From positions 496,001-560,000 of the forward strand of contig QQUY01000002.1 in the NCBI GenBank assembly GCA_003385635.1: a DNA stretch of 64,000 nucleotides, written 5' to 3'. The notes beneath the pieces were generated by a model. That model was not told the DNA's origin. It searched no databases and saw only the letters and a program-made list of their open reading frames with translations. Positions 28,992-38,395 of the stretch are shown one piece after another. Made by a program: the position numbers and the translations under genes. This DNA comes from Acidobacteriota bacterium (lineage in GTDB: Bacteria > Acidobacteriota > Blastocatellia > Pyrinomonadales > Pyrinomonadaceae). Each line of letters starts with the position of its first letter. The first letter of the stretch is position 1.

Positions 28992-30530
28992 ATGAACCGC
29001 TTAGCAAAATCTCACTTTGCATATATACGTGTGTCTACGGTTAGACAGGGCCAAACCGGCACTTCCCTCGAAGAACAAAGGGCCGCCATTTTTCGCCATG
29101 CTCAAAAGAATGATCTAAATATAGTCCAGGAATTCGAAGAAAAGGAAACCGCCGCCAAACGTGGCCGGCCGGTCTTTTCAAAGATGATTAAAGCGATCAA
29201 GAGAGGTGAAGCTACCGGGATTGTTATGCACAAAATTGATCGAAGTGCTCGAAATCTTCGCGACTGGGCTGAGCTGATGGAGATGATCGACAAAGGATTA
29301 GAGGTTCATTTCGCCAACGAAAATCTCGATTTGGATTCACGCGGAGGTCGGCTTTCCGCAGATATCCAGGCAGTGGTAGCGGCCGACTACATCCGCAATC
29401 TCAAAGAGGAAGTCAAGAAGGGCCTTTATGGGCGACTTAAGCAAGGATTGTATCCATTCCCCGCACCTGTGGGTTACCAGGACAATGGCCCGGCGAAAGC
29501 AAAAACTATCGATCCGATTCATGGGCCACTTGTAAAAAAAGCGTTCGAACTTTATCTGACTGGAAACTACAGTATCACCTCCCTTGCAGATGACCTTTAT
29601 AAGCGCGGGCTGCGCAATCAATTCGGGCGGAAAGTGTCGCGAAACGGCCTATTTAACCTCCTGCATAACCCTTTCTACATAGGGAGAATTCGAATGAAAA
29701 AGACTCAGCAGATATTCTCAGGTGTTCATCGCCCACTCATAACAGATGAGAAATTCCGAGCTGTGCAGGATATGCTTTCAAGCAACCGAACCTGCGATAT
29801 CGATAAGCGGGAGATTGCCGGCACCTTTGTCTTTCGGCGCAGATTGGAGTGCTCGCGGTGCGAAAGGCTTCTCACCGGTGAGATCCAAAAAGAAATCAGA
29901 TACTACCGTTGCCACACTCGCAAATGTGCCCAAAAAGGAATCAGGGAAGACGCTATAGAAAAGATATTCTGCGATACGCTTTTAGACCTCAAATTTTCGG
30001 ATGTGGAAATCGCACTGTTTGAACGATGGCTTCAAGAGAGTAAAAAAGCAAAAAAGGATCAATCGAACGAGGATAAAAAGAGAATCAGACTCGAAATAGA
30101 AAAAATAGCCAATCGCTTAGACCGACTTACTGACGCCTATCTCGACGGTGTGTTGGATGAGGATGTGTTCGTAGCAAAGAAGGAGAAAATGACGGAAGAA
30201 AAAGACCGATTGGACGATCAAATTAACGACCGAAAAGTGGATTTTGCCGATATTTCAAAAAAAATGGTGAGTTTTTTCGAACTCTCAAACTCGGCTTATT
30301 TAAGGTATAAATCGGGAAATATCCGTAAAAAAAGGGAATTCATGGATTCGATAGTTTCGAACTTTTCTGTGAAGGACAAATCCGTCTTAATTAAGCTGAA
30401 AACACCGTTTGATGTGGTCCAAAATCGGGGGGTCATCCCCTCTGGTGGGGCGCGCAGGGGCAGAGCTCGAACGGTTTACGCATTCTTAAGCCGATCGTTC
30501 AGATATTTCGAAGAATGCAATGCTGGGTGA
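28992..30530 (+). CDS. Large serine recombinase (resolvase + recombinase + zinc ribbon + coiled coil)
   Basis: FAYIRVSTVRQGQTGTSLEEQR, KIDRSARNLRDW, recombinase domain PVGYQDN..., zinc ribbon CSRCERLLTGE...YYRCHTRKC. Confidence 0.95.
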   Translation: MNRLAKSHFAYIRVSTVRQGQTGTSLEEQRAAIFRHAQKNDLNIVQEFEEKETAAKRGRPVFSKMIKAIKRGEATGIVMHKIDRSARNLRDWAELMEMIDKGLEVHFANENLDLDSRGGRLSADIQAVVAADYIRNLKEEVKKGLYGRLKQGLYPFPAPVGYQDNGPAKAKTIDPIHGPLVKKAFELYLTGNYSITSLADDLYKRGLRNQFGRKVSRNGLFNLLHNPFYIGRIRMKKTQQIFSGVHRPLITDEKFRAVQDMLSSNRTCDIDKREIAGTFVFRRRLECSRCERLLTGEIQKEIRYYRCHTRKCAQKGIREDAIEKIFCDTLLDLKFSDVEIALFERWLQESKKAKKDQSNEDKKRIRLEIEKIANRLDRLTDAYLDGVLDEDVFVAKKEKMTEEKDRLDDQINDRKVDFADISKKMVSFFELSNSAYLRYKSGNIRKKREFMDSIVSNFSVKDKSVLIKLKTPFDVVQNRGVIPSGGARRGRARTVYAFLSRSFRYFEECNAG

Positions 30531-30566
30531 GTAGAACTCAAAGCGTACTCTTGAACGAAGACAGAG

Positions 30567-32252
30567 TTACTCGTCCACTGGCTTCTTGACCAACCAGTTA
30601 ACTATCTCTTGAAATATTTCAGGGATTTGGGAATCTTTATCCAGTGCAATCAATCTCGCCCGGGTAGGTTTTCTGGTGTTCGGAAATCTTTGGCAATATG
30701 CCTGATAAGTTTCCTCACCCATCGCATTTCTCAGCTCATCTTCAAAATTCTTATCAAATCTCCAAACTTCGTTTACCCCATCTGCTGTTTTGAACGAATC
30801 AAGTTTGGCATTGTACTCATTCTCACTTTCACGATCATCCTTGAACTCTGAAGAATCTTTATCGTAAACGATACCCGTTGGAATCTTGAATGAGCTAGCT
30901 ATTTTAGCAAACTCAACTAGATTTCGTTTACCACCTACTTCAACGATAGTTGCTCCTGCTCTATCAACATCAAATCCGAGTCTATTGGCGTATTCAGGGA
31001 AAGCGAGTTTCTCTGTGTCGCCTTCGACTAGCAATAAACGTGTGGCAAAGAACATTTCATTGCGTTCTGGGTCAAACTCTTTTATCAGCTTTTCCCTTCT
31101 CACGTCATTATTATCGAGATCAGATCTTCGAAGTGAAGTACCTTCTTGATCTTTACGCACCAGAATCACTTCATCATATTCGGGAATAGCGACGAAGTGG
31201 GGTGAATGCGTCGTATATATAACTTGGTTAGTCTTACCCAACTCGCGCAGCGTCTTGTAGAGAGACCTTTGCATTTGTGGATGCAAGAACATTTCAGGTT
31301 CTTCAATTAGGAATATTGCGCCTTTCTTCTTATGAGATTCGAGGGCCTGGAGCATTGCCATGATGATTGCATTTTGGAGGCCATCACCTACTTCAGTTGC
31401 GCTTATTGACATCTCGCCTTCACCTATTTGAAGGTCAAGTGATTTATAGAATTCGAAAGTATCGAAAGGTGAAAAGAACAAATTCAGCTTTTCTTCGTCC
31501 TCAACTGGATCAAACCCAAGAAGCTTCAGAGCATTTACCTTAATTGTTCTTTCAAGCTCATTAAATTGATCGGTCCGAAGCACTTTCATCGCTTCCTGCA
31601 TCAACCTGTGAAACCTCTCTAACCTGGTTACTTCAATTTCCTCACCACCTATCCTTTTTACTTTTATTTTGTTTTCAGGATCTTGAAGGTTCTGATCAAT
31701 ACTCTCGAACAACTGTCTCAAAACAGAATACCTAGAGCCGGGAAGCTGAGACCTAAGAGTTCGATTCGACCCAATATAGATTAAAGGGTTGTTTTCCCTC
31801 ACCTCCTTTGGAGTACTATATAACGTCTCGAATTTTCTCCTCTCGCCCTTCTTTGGAGCCTTTGCTAGTACAACCGGAGCATCTCCTTCTGGCCCAAAAC
31901 ATTTTTGTTCAAGACGTCGTTCACCAGCGTTGGGGCCAATCTTATAACGAGTAAATTCAAAGTAAATTGATGAAATATCTACGGGCTCAGCTTCTTTGAA
32001 TCTTTGGTACTCATACGGTGGGTCTAGTTCCAAGGTAATCTCGATGTCTTTATCTGGATCCCTTCCGTAAACATCCTCTTCAGTAAACGAATTTCGGGTC
32101 AACCAATCCTTTTCTAGTACCCTTTGGATTGATCTAAGGATATTGCTCTTGCCTGCATTGTTCGGGCCAATCAATGCACAAATAGGAGAAATAGACTCAT
32201 CTATTGCTTTAATAGATCGAAAATTTACTACTCTTATTCTTGAAATTGGCAT
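30567..32252 (-). CDS. OLD-family ATP-dependent endonuclease (AAA + TOPRIM)
   Basis: ISRIRVVNFRSIKAID, LIGPNNAGKSNIL Walker A, AIFLIEEPEMFLHPQMQRSLYKTLRELGKTNQVIYTTHSPHF, LLLVEGDTEKLAFP TOPRIM. Confidence 0.92.
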   Translation of the reverse strand: MPISRIRVVNFRSIKAIDESISPICALIGPNNAGKSNILRSIQRVLEKDWLTRNSFTEEDVYGRDPDKDIEITLELDPPYEYQRFKEAEPVDISSIYFEFTRYKIGPNAGERRLEQKCFGPEGDAPVVLAKAPKKGERRKFETLYSTPKEVRENNPLIYIGSNRTLRSQLPGSRYSVLRQLFESIDQNLQDPENKIKVKRIGGEEIEVTRLERFHRLMQEAMKVLRTDQFNELERTIKVNALKLLGFDPVEDEEKLNLFFSPFDTFEFYKSLDLQIGEGEMSISATEVGDGLQNAIIMAMLQALESHKKKGAIFLIEEPEMFLHPQMQRSLYKTLRELGKTNQVIYTTHSPHFVAIPEYDEVILVRKDQEGTSLRRSDLDNNDVRREKLIKEFDPERNEMFFATRLLLVEGDTEKLAFPEYANRLGFDVDRAGATIVEVGGKRNLVEFAKIASSFKIPTGIVYDKDSSEFKDDRESENEYNAKLDSFKTADGVNEVWRFDKNFEDELRNAMGEETYQAYCQRFPNTRKPTRARLIALDKDSQIPEIFQEIVNWLVKKPVDE

Positions 32253-32377
32253 TGTTGTGAGAGTAAGAGGCTAACTGTGTAAAGGTGAGCCCCACTGATT
32301 GACTGATGCATTAATCATACCGTTTCCCTACTGACGTGCAAGAGTTTTTGGTACCCCAAAATCAGTCTTACCCAAGT

Positions 32378-32397
32378 CGTTGTCTTAGGGGACAACG
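32378..32397. promoter_or_regulatory. Inverted repeat CGTTGTC-6-GACAACG upstream of the OLD gene (operator candidate)
   Basis: cgttgtcttaggggacaacg read directly in the region between divergent genes. Confidence 0.4.
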
Positions 32398-32703
32398 AGA
32401 GAGTTTGATTTAACAGCTGAACTGGTGAATTTATCCACAAATTCTGAATCTGGTTGTCAGATTCGGCACGACTCGTGTCTGAACTGGCGCATCGCGTGCC
32501 AAAATCGTCTGATTATTAGAAACGGAAGCGGCAAAACTTTCTTTAAGTATCTCAGTTTTCTCAACGCACGAGAACCAACCTAAAATGAACTAAAGTACTG
32601 AAATAGTAGTAACAGCCCTCGGGGACAACTGAATGAACCACGAATCTTGATGGCTGATAAATCAGTCTATTCACGCTAGTAGTTGGCTGCTAAAATTCAT
32701 GAC

Positions 32704-33174
32704 ATGAAGATTCAAGAACTTCCACTCTGCAAATCCCCCAAAACTAAAACTGAATCGGAATCAAGTTCGAAAAAATTAGGCATTAGGAATACAAGCTGGT
32801 GGACTCCCGTCTACTCCGGCCTTGTAGTCAGTCCTGAGGGCAAGCACCGAAGCCAGATGGGTCCGGCGATCTGGGTGTATTTATACTTGATCACGTATGC
32901 GAAGCGAAAGACGGGTATCGCTCATCGGAACGTGGGCAAGATTTCGGAAGAAACTGGAATGTCAGCGAGGTCAATTCACCGACATTTGAATCGGCTGGAA
33001 ACAAATGGCTACATACGGTTTGTTGAGCGCCGGCCGATTTTGAAGATCCAGATTACAAAATGGAAGAACTTCGGGAAACACAATGTAAACGGATCGAAAA
33101 CCTCTGAGACCCACCGACTCAATTCACCGGAAGATTCTCAAATGAGCAGAACTTTGGAGCGATTTTCGCACTAA
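32704..33174 (+). CDS. Winged-helix/HTH protein (replication-initiator or regulator-like)
   Basis: AKRKTGIAHRNVGKISEETGMSARSIHRHLNRLETNGYIRFVER. Confidence 0.68.
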   Translation: MKIQELPLCKSPKTKTESESSSKKLGIRNTSWWTPVYSGLVVSPEGKHRSQMGPAIWVYLYLITYAKRKTGIAHRNVGKISEETGMSARSIHRHLNRLETNGYIRFVERRPILKIQITKWKNFGKHNVNGSKTSETHRLNSPEDSQMSRTLERFSH

Positions 33175-33247
33175 AAGCGGCGAGATCATGAGCAGATTCC
33201 TGGTGCCGAAAAAATCAGTCTATACAGGATTATGAAGCTCTGGTAAT

Positions 33248-34486
33248 GTGAGTCCATGCCCAGATACATCGACACCTGAATACACTCACGATCTGCCCGA
33301 CCAGCCAGTCGGAGGAGACACTCCAACCATATTCGCCGAGGTCTCATCACGCGGAAAGAGCTATGAGTTCGGCATCCTACCGCAGGACCGTCGATCCCAT
33401 ATTTACATCCTAGGAAAAACCGGAACCGGAAAGTCCACGCTTCTTAAGACCTTCATGTACTCAGATCTTAAGAAGGGCAACGGATTTGCCCTTCTCGATC
33501 CTCACGGAGATCTTGCAGAGGACGTAAAGCGTAACGCACCCTGGTCTCGCAAAGACGACATAATCGACTTCGATGCAACGGATCCGCAGCAACCCTATGG
33601 GATCAATCCGTTTTCAAATGTTCCGGAATCAAGCCGTACACTCGCCTGCTCTGGCATGATGCAGGTTTTCAAACACCTTTGGACTGATTCCTGGGGTCCG
33701 AGACTTGAGCACATTTTGAGAAACGCCATCCTCGCTTTACTTGATCACCCAGGATCGAATCTTTCCGATATCCTAAGAATCCTCACTGACAACGTCTTCC
33801 GACGCGAGGTCACTAAGTCGATAGCCAATGAACAGGTTCGGGATTTCTGGTCAAAAGAGTACGAAGGCTACACTTCGCGACTCCGAACTGAAGCCATTTC
33901 CCCAGTCCAGAACAAGGTCGGGGCTTTCCTCAGCGATCCACTTCTTAAGAGAATACTTACTGCGCCCGAAAAACCCCTGAATCTCAGAAAGATTATGGAT
34001 GAAGGCAAGATTCTGGTCGTCAATCTCGCGAAAGGAAAACTTGGAGACGATACGGCAAATCTTCTCGGCTCGCTTTTGATCTCACGATTTGATCTCGCAG
34101 CCCTCAGCCGCGCTAACGTGCCGGAATCCGAACGCAAGGACTTCACAGTCTACCTCGACGAGTTTCATAACTTTACGACTAAGAGCCTTGAACTGATGCT
34201 GTCCGAATTGCGCAAGTACCGGCTTTCGCTTGTGCTTGCAAACCAGTATCTTTATCAGCTGGAGCCGAGAATTAGGGAAGCCGTATTAGGCAACGCGGGA
34301 ACAATCATCTCGTTCCGACTTGGGGCAAAAGACGCTACGGAACTGGCCCGGGAATTCCACCCGGAGGTCGCATCGACAGATCTCGTCAGCCTTCCAAATT
34401 TCAATGTCTACATGAAGATGATGATCGATGGCAGTCAATCCCGGCCGTTCAGCGCCAAAACCTTTGTTCCGAAAATCAACTCATAA
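33248..34486 (+). CDS. TraD/VirD4-HerA-like DNA-translocating ATPase
   Basis: HIYILGKTGTGKSTLLKTFMYSDLKKGNGFALLDPHGDLAEDV; FTVYLDEFHNFTTKSLELMLSELRKYRLSLVLANQYL. Confidence 0.92.
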   Translation: MSPCPDTSTPEYTHDLPDQPVGGDTPTIFAEVSSRGKSYEFGILPQDRRSHIYILGKTGTGKSTLLKTFMYSDLKKGNGFALLDPHGDLAEDVKRNAPWSRKDDIIDFDATDPQQPYGINPFSNVPESSRTLACSGMMQVFKHLWTDSWGPRLEHILRNAILALLDHPGSNLSDILRILTDNVFRREVTKSIANEQVRDFWSKEYEGYTSRLRTEAISPVQNKVGAFLSDPLLKRILTAPEKPLNLRKIMDEGKILVVNLAKGKLGDDTANLLGSLLISRFDLAALSRANVPESERKDFTVYLDEFHNFTTKSLELMLSELRKYRLSLVLANQYLYQLEPRIREAVLGNAGTIISFRLGAKDATELAREFHPEVASTDLVSLPNFNVYMKMMIDGSQSRPFSAKTFVPKINS

Positions 34487-34496
34487 GCGCGAAAGC

Positions 34497-34609
34497 TTGT
34501 TCGCAGCCTTCCGTTTGCAACGCAAGATTTATTTAGACTAATTCATGGGGTCCTTTCGATTTTTCTCAGAAGGGGTAGGTACGAGTTGCAAGCGGAAGGC
34601 TGCGGACAA
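34497..34609. other. 25-bp inverted repeat (possible structured RNA) with 63-nt loop
   Basis: Left arm 34497-34521 ttgttcgcagccttccgtttgcaac; right arm 34585-34609 gttgcaagcggaaggctgcggacaa; 23/25 Watson-Crick and both mismatches are G-U compatible on + strand RNA. Confidence 0.65.
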
Positions 34610-34745
34610 ACCGCACGCGCCAACAATCCGACAGGAGGAAACGAATTGCCGTCTTAAGACGTGCATTACTTTCTTAATGATCGAGTGGCAATTTACCAAA
34701 GCGTCCACCGCCGAAAGCGCGGATCGAGCATAAGGAGAAAGAAGT

Positions 34746-35561
34746 ATGAAAAAAAATGGAACCGAAGCCGTACTGCTCACGAACGGTACCGAACTTATTT
34801 CCAGAGAAGACCTGAAGTCGATTCCATTACCGAAGCCGACGAGGACCCACAAGCCCATTGCCCATTTAGATTTTGTTGAATCGCTCATTGAGGCACTGTC
34901 AATGCGATCACTCTCAATCACGAGGGACGAATACGCCGTTTCAAATGATGGAATGAAGATGTTTGGTGTTATGGACCTGGATACGGAATTCTCAGGGTGT
35001 CGGTTTTCAATCGGATTGCGGAACGCGAATGATAAATCTATGAGGCTCGGCCTTACCGCAGGGCTCAGAGTACTCGTCTGCGACAATATGACATTTAGCG
35101 GAGACTTCACAACGCTGTCTCAGAAGCACTCAAAGAGCCTGAACCTCTCTGACTCCTTTTCGATCGCAGTTGACCGCATACATCGCAGTTTTGAGCCTCT
35201 CAAAGCAGATGTACATGAAATGAAAGAACGGAATCTCAGTGAGAATCACGCAAAGCTTCTGATCTATGAAGCGTTTATAGAAGGGCGGATTCGCGGGATT
35301 CCGAAACACCTGGTTCGAGTTGTTCACAAGAACTACTTCGAACCTGAGCACCCGGAATTTCAAACCGGAAACTTATGGTCGCTATCGAATGCGTTTACTT
35401 CAAGCTTTAAGGAGCTTCGTCCGATGAAGCAATTCGAAATCACCGCAAGACTTGGTTCGTTTATGAACTCGGTTCGCGGAAATGATACTGGGGCGTCGAG
35501 TAGCCAAGCAGGTGCCGGGTTCGGTTCCCTCACACCGAAACCGGCGGGAGCCACAGCTTAG
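34746..35561 (+). CDS. DUF932-like phage/plasmid protein
   Basis: LGLTAGLRVLVCDNMTFSGDFTTLSQKHSKSLNL...RPMKQFEITARLGSFMN. Confidence 0.8.
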   Translation: MKKNGTEAVLLTNGTELISREDLKSIPLPKPTRTHKPIAHLDFVESLIEALSMRSLSITRDEYAVSNDGMKMFGVMDLDTEFSGCRFSIGLRNANDKSMRLGLTAGLRVLVCDNMTFSGDFTTLSQKHSKSLNLSDSFSIAVDRIHRSFEPLKADVHEMKERNLSENHAKLLIYEAFIEGRIRGIPKHLVRVVHKNYFEPEHPEFQTGNLWSLSNAFTSSFKELRPMKQFEITARLGSFMNSVRGNDTGASSSQAGAGFGSLTPKPAGATA

Positions 35562-35634
35562 CTATCTCCTTCCTCACCCCCAGCAAAAGGAAGCGTTATC
35601 TACGGATTTCGCTTCCTTCTTTTTTTCAACCAGA

Positions 35635-38250
35635 TCAAACTGCGAAGAAGAGCAGCCCCAAAAACATTGGCAACCAAAGCATCTGTATGGCTCGCCGTTG
35701 GAACATGCCGGACCGGATTGACCAGAGCGGGATGAGCACAGCGACCGAAGCTATTATCAACAAGAACAACGTAATTGATATGGCCGACCTTTCGAAAAAT
35801 ACCAGCGGCAACAACAAAAGAGCACCTAGTAGCTGAAGTCCGAATCCTAAGACTGCGGTATTTGAAGATCCAAGCTTCATCGGAATTGTAACTAAGCGAC
35901 CTTCAGAATCACCGTCTATATCGCGTATGTCCATCAACCATTCACGCCCTAGGACAAAACAAGACGCCGCAATCGGAAGGAAGAGAAATGCGCTCGGATA
36001 ATCAAAGACGACCACAGAGAACAAAATGGGAAGCGATGAAACGGCAGAGGTTAGAAAGGTCTTGGTCAAACTCAAATAGGTCACGAATACGTTGTAGGTC
36101 GCAACTCCAGCAATACAAAACAAATATACCGTTAGCTGAAAGCCAGTCATCGATACAAAGATCGCAGTCCCAATTCCAAAACCGATCGAGAGCATACTAA
36201 AAAGGAGTACGAACTGTTTTGAAATCCTTCCGCTTGGAATAGCCCGATATGGTTTGTTTATCAGATCTTTGTCAACGTCGAAATAGTCGTTTAACGAGAA
36301 TCCACCAATAGCAGAGAGTAAGAACGGAAGCGCAAAATAACTTGAGTCCAGAAGACTGTTTCCAACGTAGACAGAAGGCAGAAACACGGCCAAGGATATC
36401 AACATCGTCGTCACAACACGGGAAAGAATCAAGAAACCAACAAATGAACTCAAAATCGCCTTACCGAAACCGGGCTTGGAAAAGAAGTTGATAACAGATG
36501 CAATAATGCACAAACAAGCACTTACAAAATAGAAAGCGAAAGCTAGCTGTGCTTTAGCCTGAAAAAGAGTCCCTTTCTCGAATACATCACTTAAAAAGAG
36601 GAGGATCAAACAAGTAAGGGAAGCCATTAACGACAGAGCTCTTGTAAAGTTAATTCGATCAGAAAAAACTACCGCGACTTTTTCGTCTCTCAATCTGAAA
36701 ATCAGTGGTAGGGCGATCAGTATAGATAGAACAAAAATGAAGAAAAATGCGCCCCAATTTGCAATTGTAATACCACTATCTTGATTAGGTAATGAATTCT
36801 GGATCGTTACCATCACAAGGAGCAGAATAAAGGTCAGCCCAGCAACGATCTTGCCGTAGCCCCAATGTTTGAATTTTAGCTTTTCACCCCGCCCAAGATA
36901 AATCCAAATAACAAAAGCGAAAAACGCGTGAACCCCAAAGAAAGCTAGGAACAAGGAACCGTACTGACTGAAAATAAAAAAGAACGGAAGAGCCCAAATC
37001 GAAAGCATTAGCGCGGTCAGTGCTCCCAAAGAATAAAGCTCCGCCTTATCTTGATCCATAAGAACAACATTCTGTTCCTTCCTCGCAATATCCGAAGTGA
37101 TTTTCCACGACTCGAAGACAGCAAGGTATGCGGAGACGATGATACAGAATTGCATCAGCAAAAGATCGCGAGCAACAATCCAGTATTCGCTAGCCAGGGT
37201 AGCTGCAATCGTCAGAAGCAGGAAGTATGCCAAACTCACCACCAGGAATTTCGTCTTGCTTAGATTTCTAGTTAAGAAAAACAGGATCAGCACCAATGCA
37301 ATTGGAACTAAGGCAATCGACGAATCCGACAAGGCGTGGAAGCTCAGCCCAAAATACAAGCTGAAGCCAATCAATAAAATTACCGGCCACACCAGTTGGT
37401 GCCTGATAGAAGGCAGTGTCTTCGCATTCTTGTCACGGAAAAGAAATATTCCATAGGAAACATGCAATCCACCTAATACCAATAAGGAAAGAACCAGCGA
37501 AAACGAGAAGTTATATGGCAAAAAATACGTCGGGATAAGTGCAATTACGATCAGCAAGAAGGCAACCAGCGCATAGTTCCTAATCGCATCATACCGAACC
37601 GTAATCTCAACCTCAGTGTTTTCGAGATCCGGCGGGGGGAACCGCTCGGCGTAGCACATAAAAAAGAAGATTGATGTAATTGACGGTATCGCCAGAATGA
37701 GATAGTCATCGATTTCGGCCGGCTCCAGTTGCATCCAGTACCCTGCGAAGAGCGCAGCAATCGACGTTAATGCATAAGTAAATCCTCTCCACATGAAGCG
37801 TTGGGAATTTGGGCGGCGTTTCGCCATCCGTTTCGTGTCTTCTAAAACAGCTTTAGATTCAAAACTCGTTGCGTCATCCGCTTCTGATGGTTCTTCAGTA
37901 TCTCGTTTTGAGAATGATGAGTATCGGTTTTTGACTTCCTTCAGAAACCGATAACCGTGTCCTGGAATCACCTTAATGAACTCAGGGTTTTTCGAATCGT
38001 CGTTCAGAGCCTTTCGTAACTTCGATATGCATGTCGTAACGTTTCCCTCTTCTACGGACTCATCTGGCCACACTTCATCAAGGAATTCCTCCTTGCTAAT
38101 TAGGGTCCCGGCATTCTCGACCAAGAAGACCAGAACGTCGAAATCCTTACCCTTTACGTTGAGAGTCTCTCCACGACGGTAGAGCAATCTCTCCTTAGGG
38201 ATCAGCGTGTAATCATCAAATTCAAAAAATGTCGGAGTCGTTTTTGGCAC
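35635..38250 (-). CDS. Fusion: OmpR/CadC-type winged helix + multi-TM region + UbiA-family prenyltransferase domain
   Basis: N-term FFEFDDYTLIPKERLLYRRGETLNVKGKDFDVLVFLVENAGTLISKEEFLDEVWPDESVEEGNVTTCISKLRKAL...IKVIPGHGYRFL; C-term GGFSLNDYFDVDKDLINKPYRAIPSGRIS and DIRDIDGDSEGRLVTIPMKLG (two UbiA Asp motifs); single 871-aa ORF. Confidence 0.9.
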   Translation of the reverse strand: MPKTTPTFFEFDDYTLIPKERLLYRRGETLNVKGKDFDVLVFLVENAGTLISKEEFLDEVWPDESVEEGNVTTCISKLRKALNDDSKNPEFIKVIPGHGYRFLKEVKNRYSSFSKRDTEEPSEADDATSFESKAVLEDTKRMAKRRPNSQRFMWRGFTYALTSIAALFAGYWMQLEPAEIDDYLILAIPSITSIFFFMCYAERFPPPDLENTEVEITVRYDAIRNYALVAFLLIVIALIPTYFLPYNFSFSLVLSLLVLGGLHVSYGIFLFRDKNAKTLPSIRHQLVWPVILLIGFSLYFGLSFHALSDSSIALVPIALVLILFFLTRNLSKTKFLVVSLAYFLLLTIAATLASEYWIVARDLLLMQFCIIVSAYLAVFESWKITSDIARKEQNVVLMDQDKAELYSLGALTALMLSIWALPFFFIFSQYGSLFLAFFGVHAFFAFVIWIYLGRGEKLKFKHWGYGKIVAGLTFILLLVMVTIQNSLPNQDSGITIANWGAFFFIFVLSILIALPLIFRLRDEKVAVVFSDRINFTRALSLMASLTCLILLFLSDVFEKGTLFQAKAQLAFAFYFVSACLCIIASVINFFSKPGFGKAILSSFVGFLILSRVVTTMLISLAVFLPSVYVGNSLLDSSYFALPFLLSAIGGFSLNDYFDVDKDLINKPYRAIPSGRISKQFVLLFSMLSIGFGIGTAIFVSMTGFQLTVYLFCIAGVATYNVFVTYLSLTKTFLTSAVSSLPILFSVVVFDYPSAFLFLPIAASCFVLGREWLMDIRDIDGDSEGRLVTIPMKLGSSNTAVLGFGLQLLGALLLLPLVFFERSAISITLFLLIIASVAVLIPLWSIRSGMFQRRAIQMLWLPMFLGLLFFAV

Positions 38251-38395
38251 GATATTTTGGGCTCTAAATCGGATTACATAAAAATTTAAGAATATTTCTT
38301 CCTTTTTTTAAGGACTCCTTTCCGCTGTCTCTCTATTGTTCGGAATAGGCGAGCTTTTCTTGCCTACGAATATAACAGAAAGGAGAAAACTCAAA

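Noticed and set aside
30567-32252. Gabija (GajAB) system
   Set aside because: Only the GajA/OLD-like component is present; the neighbouring genes are recombinase and HTH, with no UvrD-like helicase.
34538-35110. 190-aa minus-strand ORF overlapping the stem-loop and DUF932-like gene
   Set aside because: Shadow of the DUF932-like CDS; composition not protein-like.
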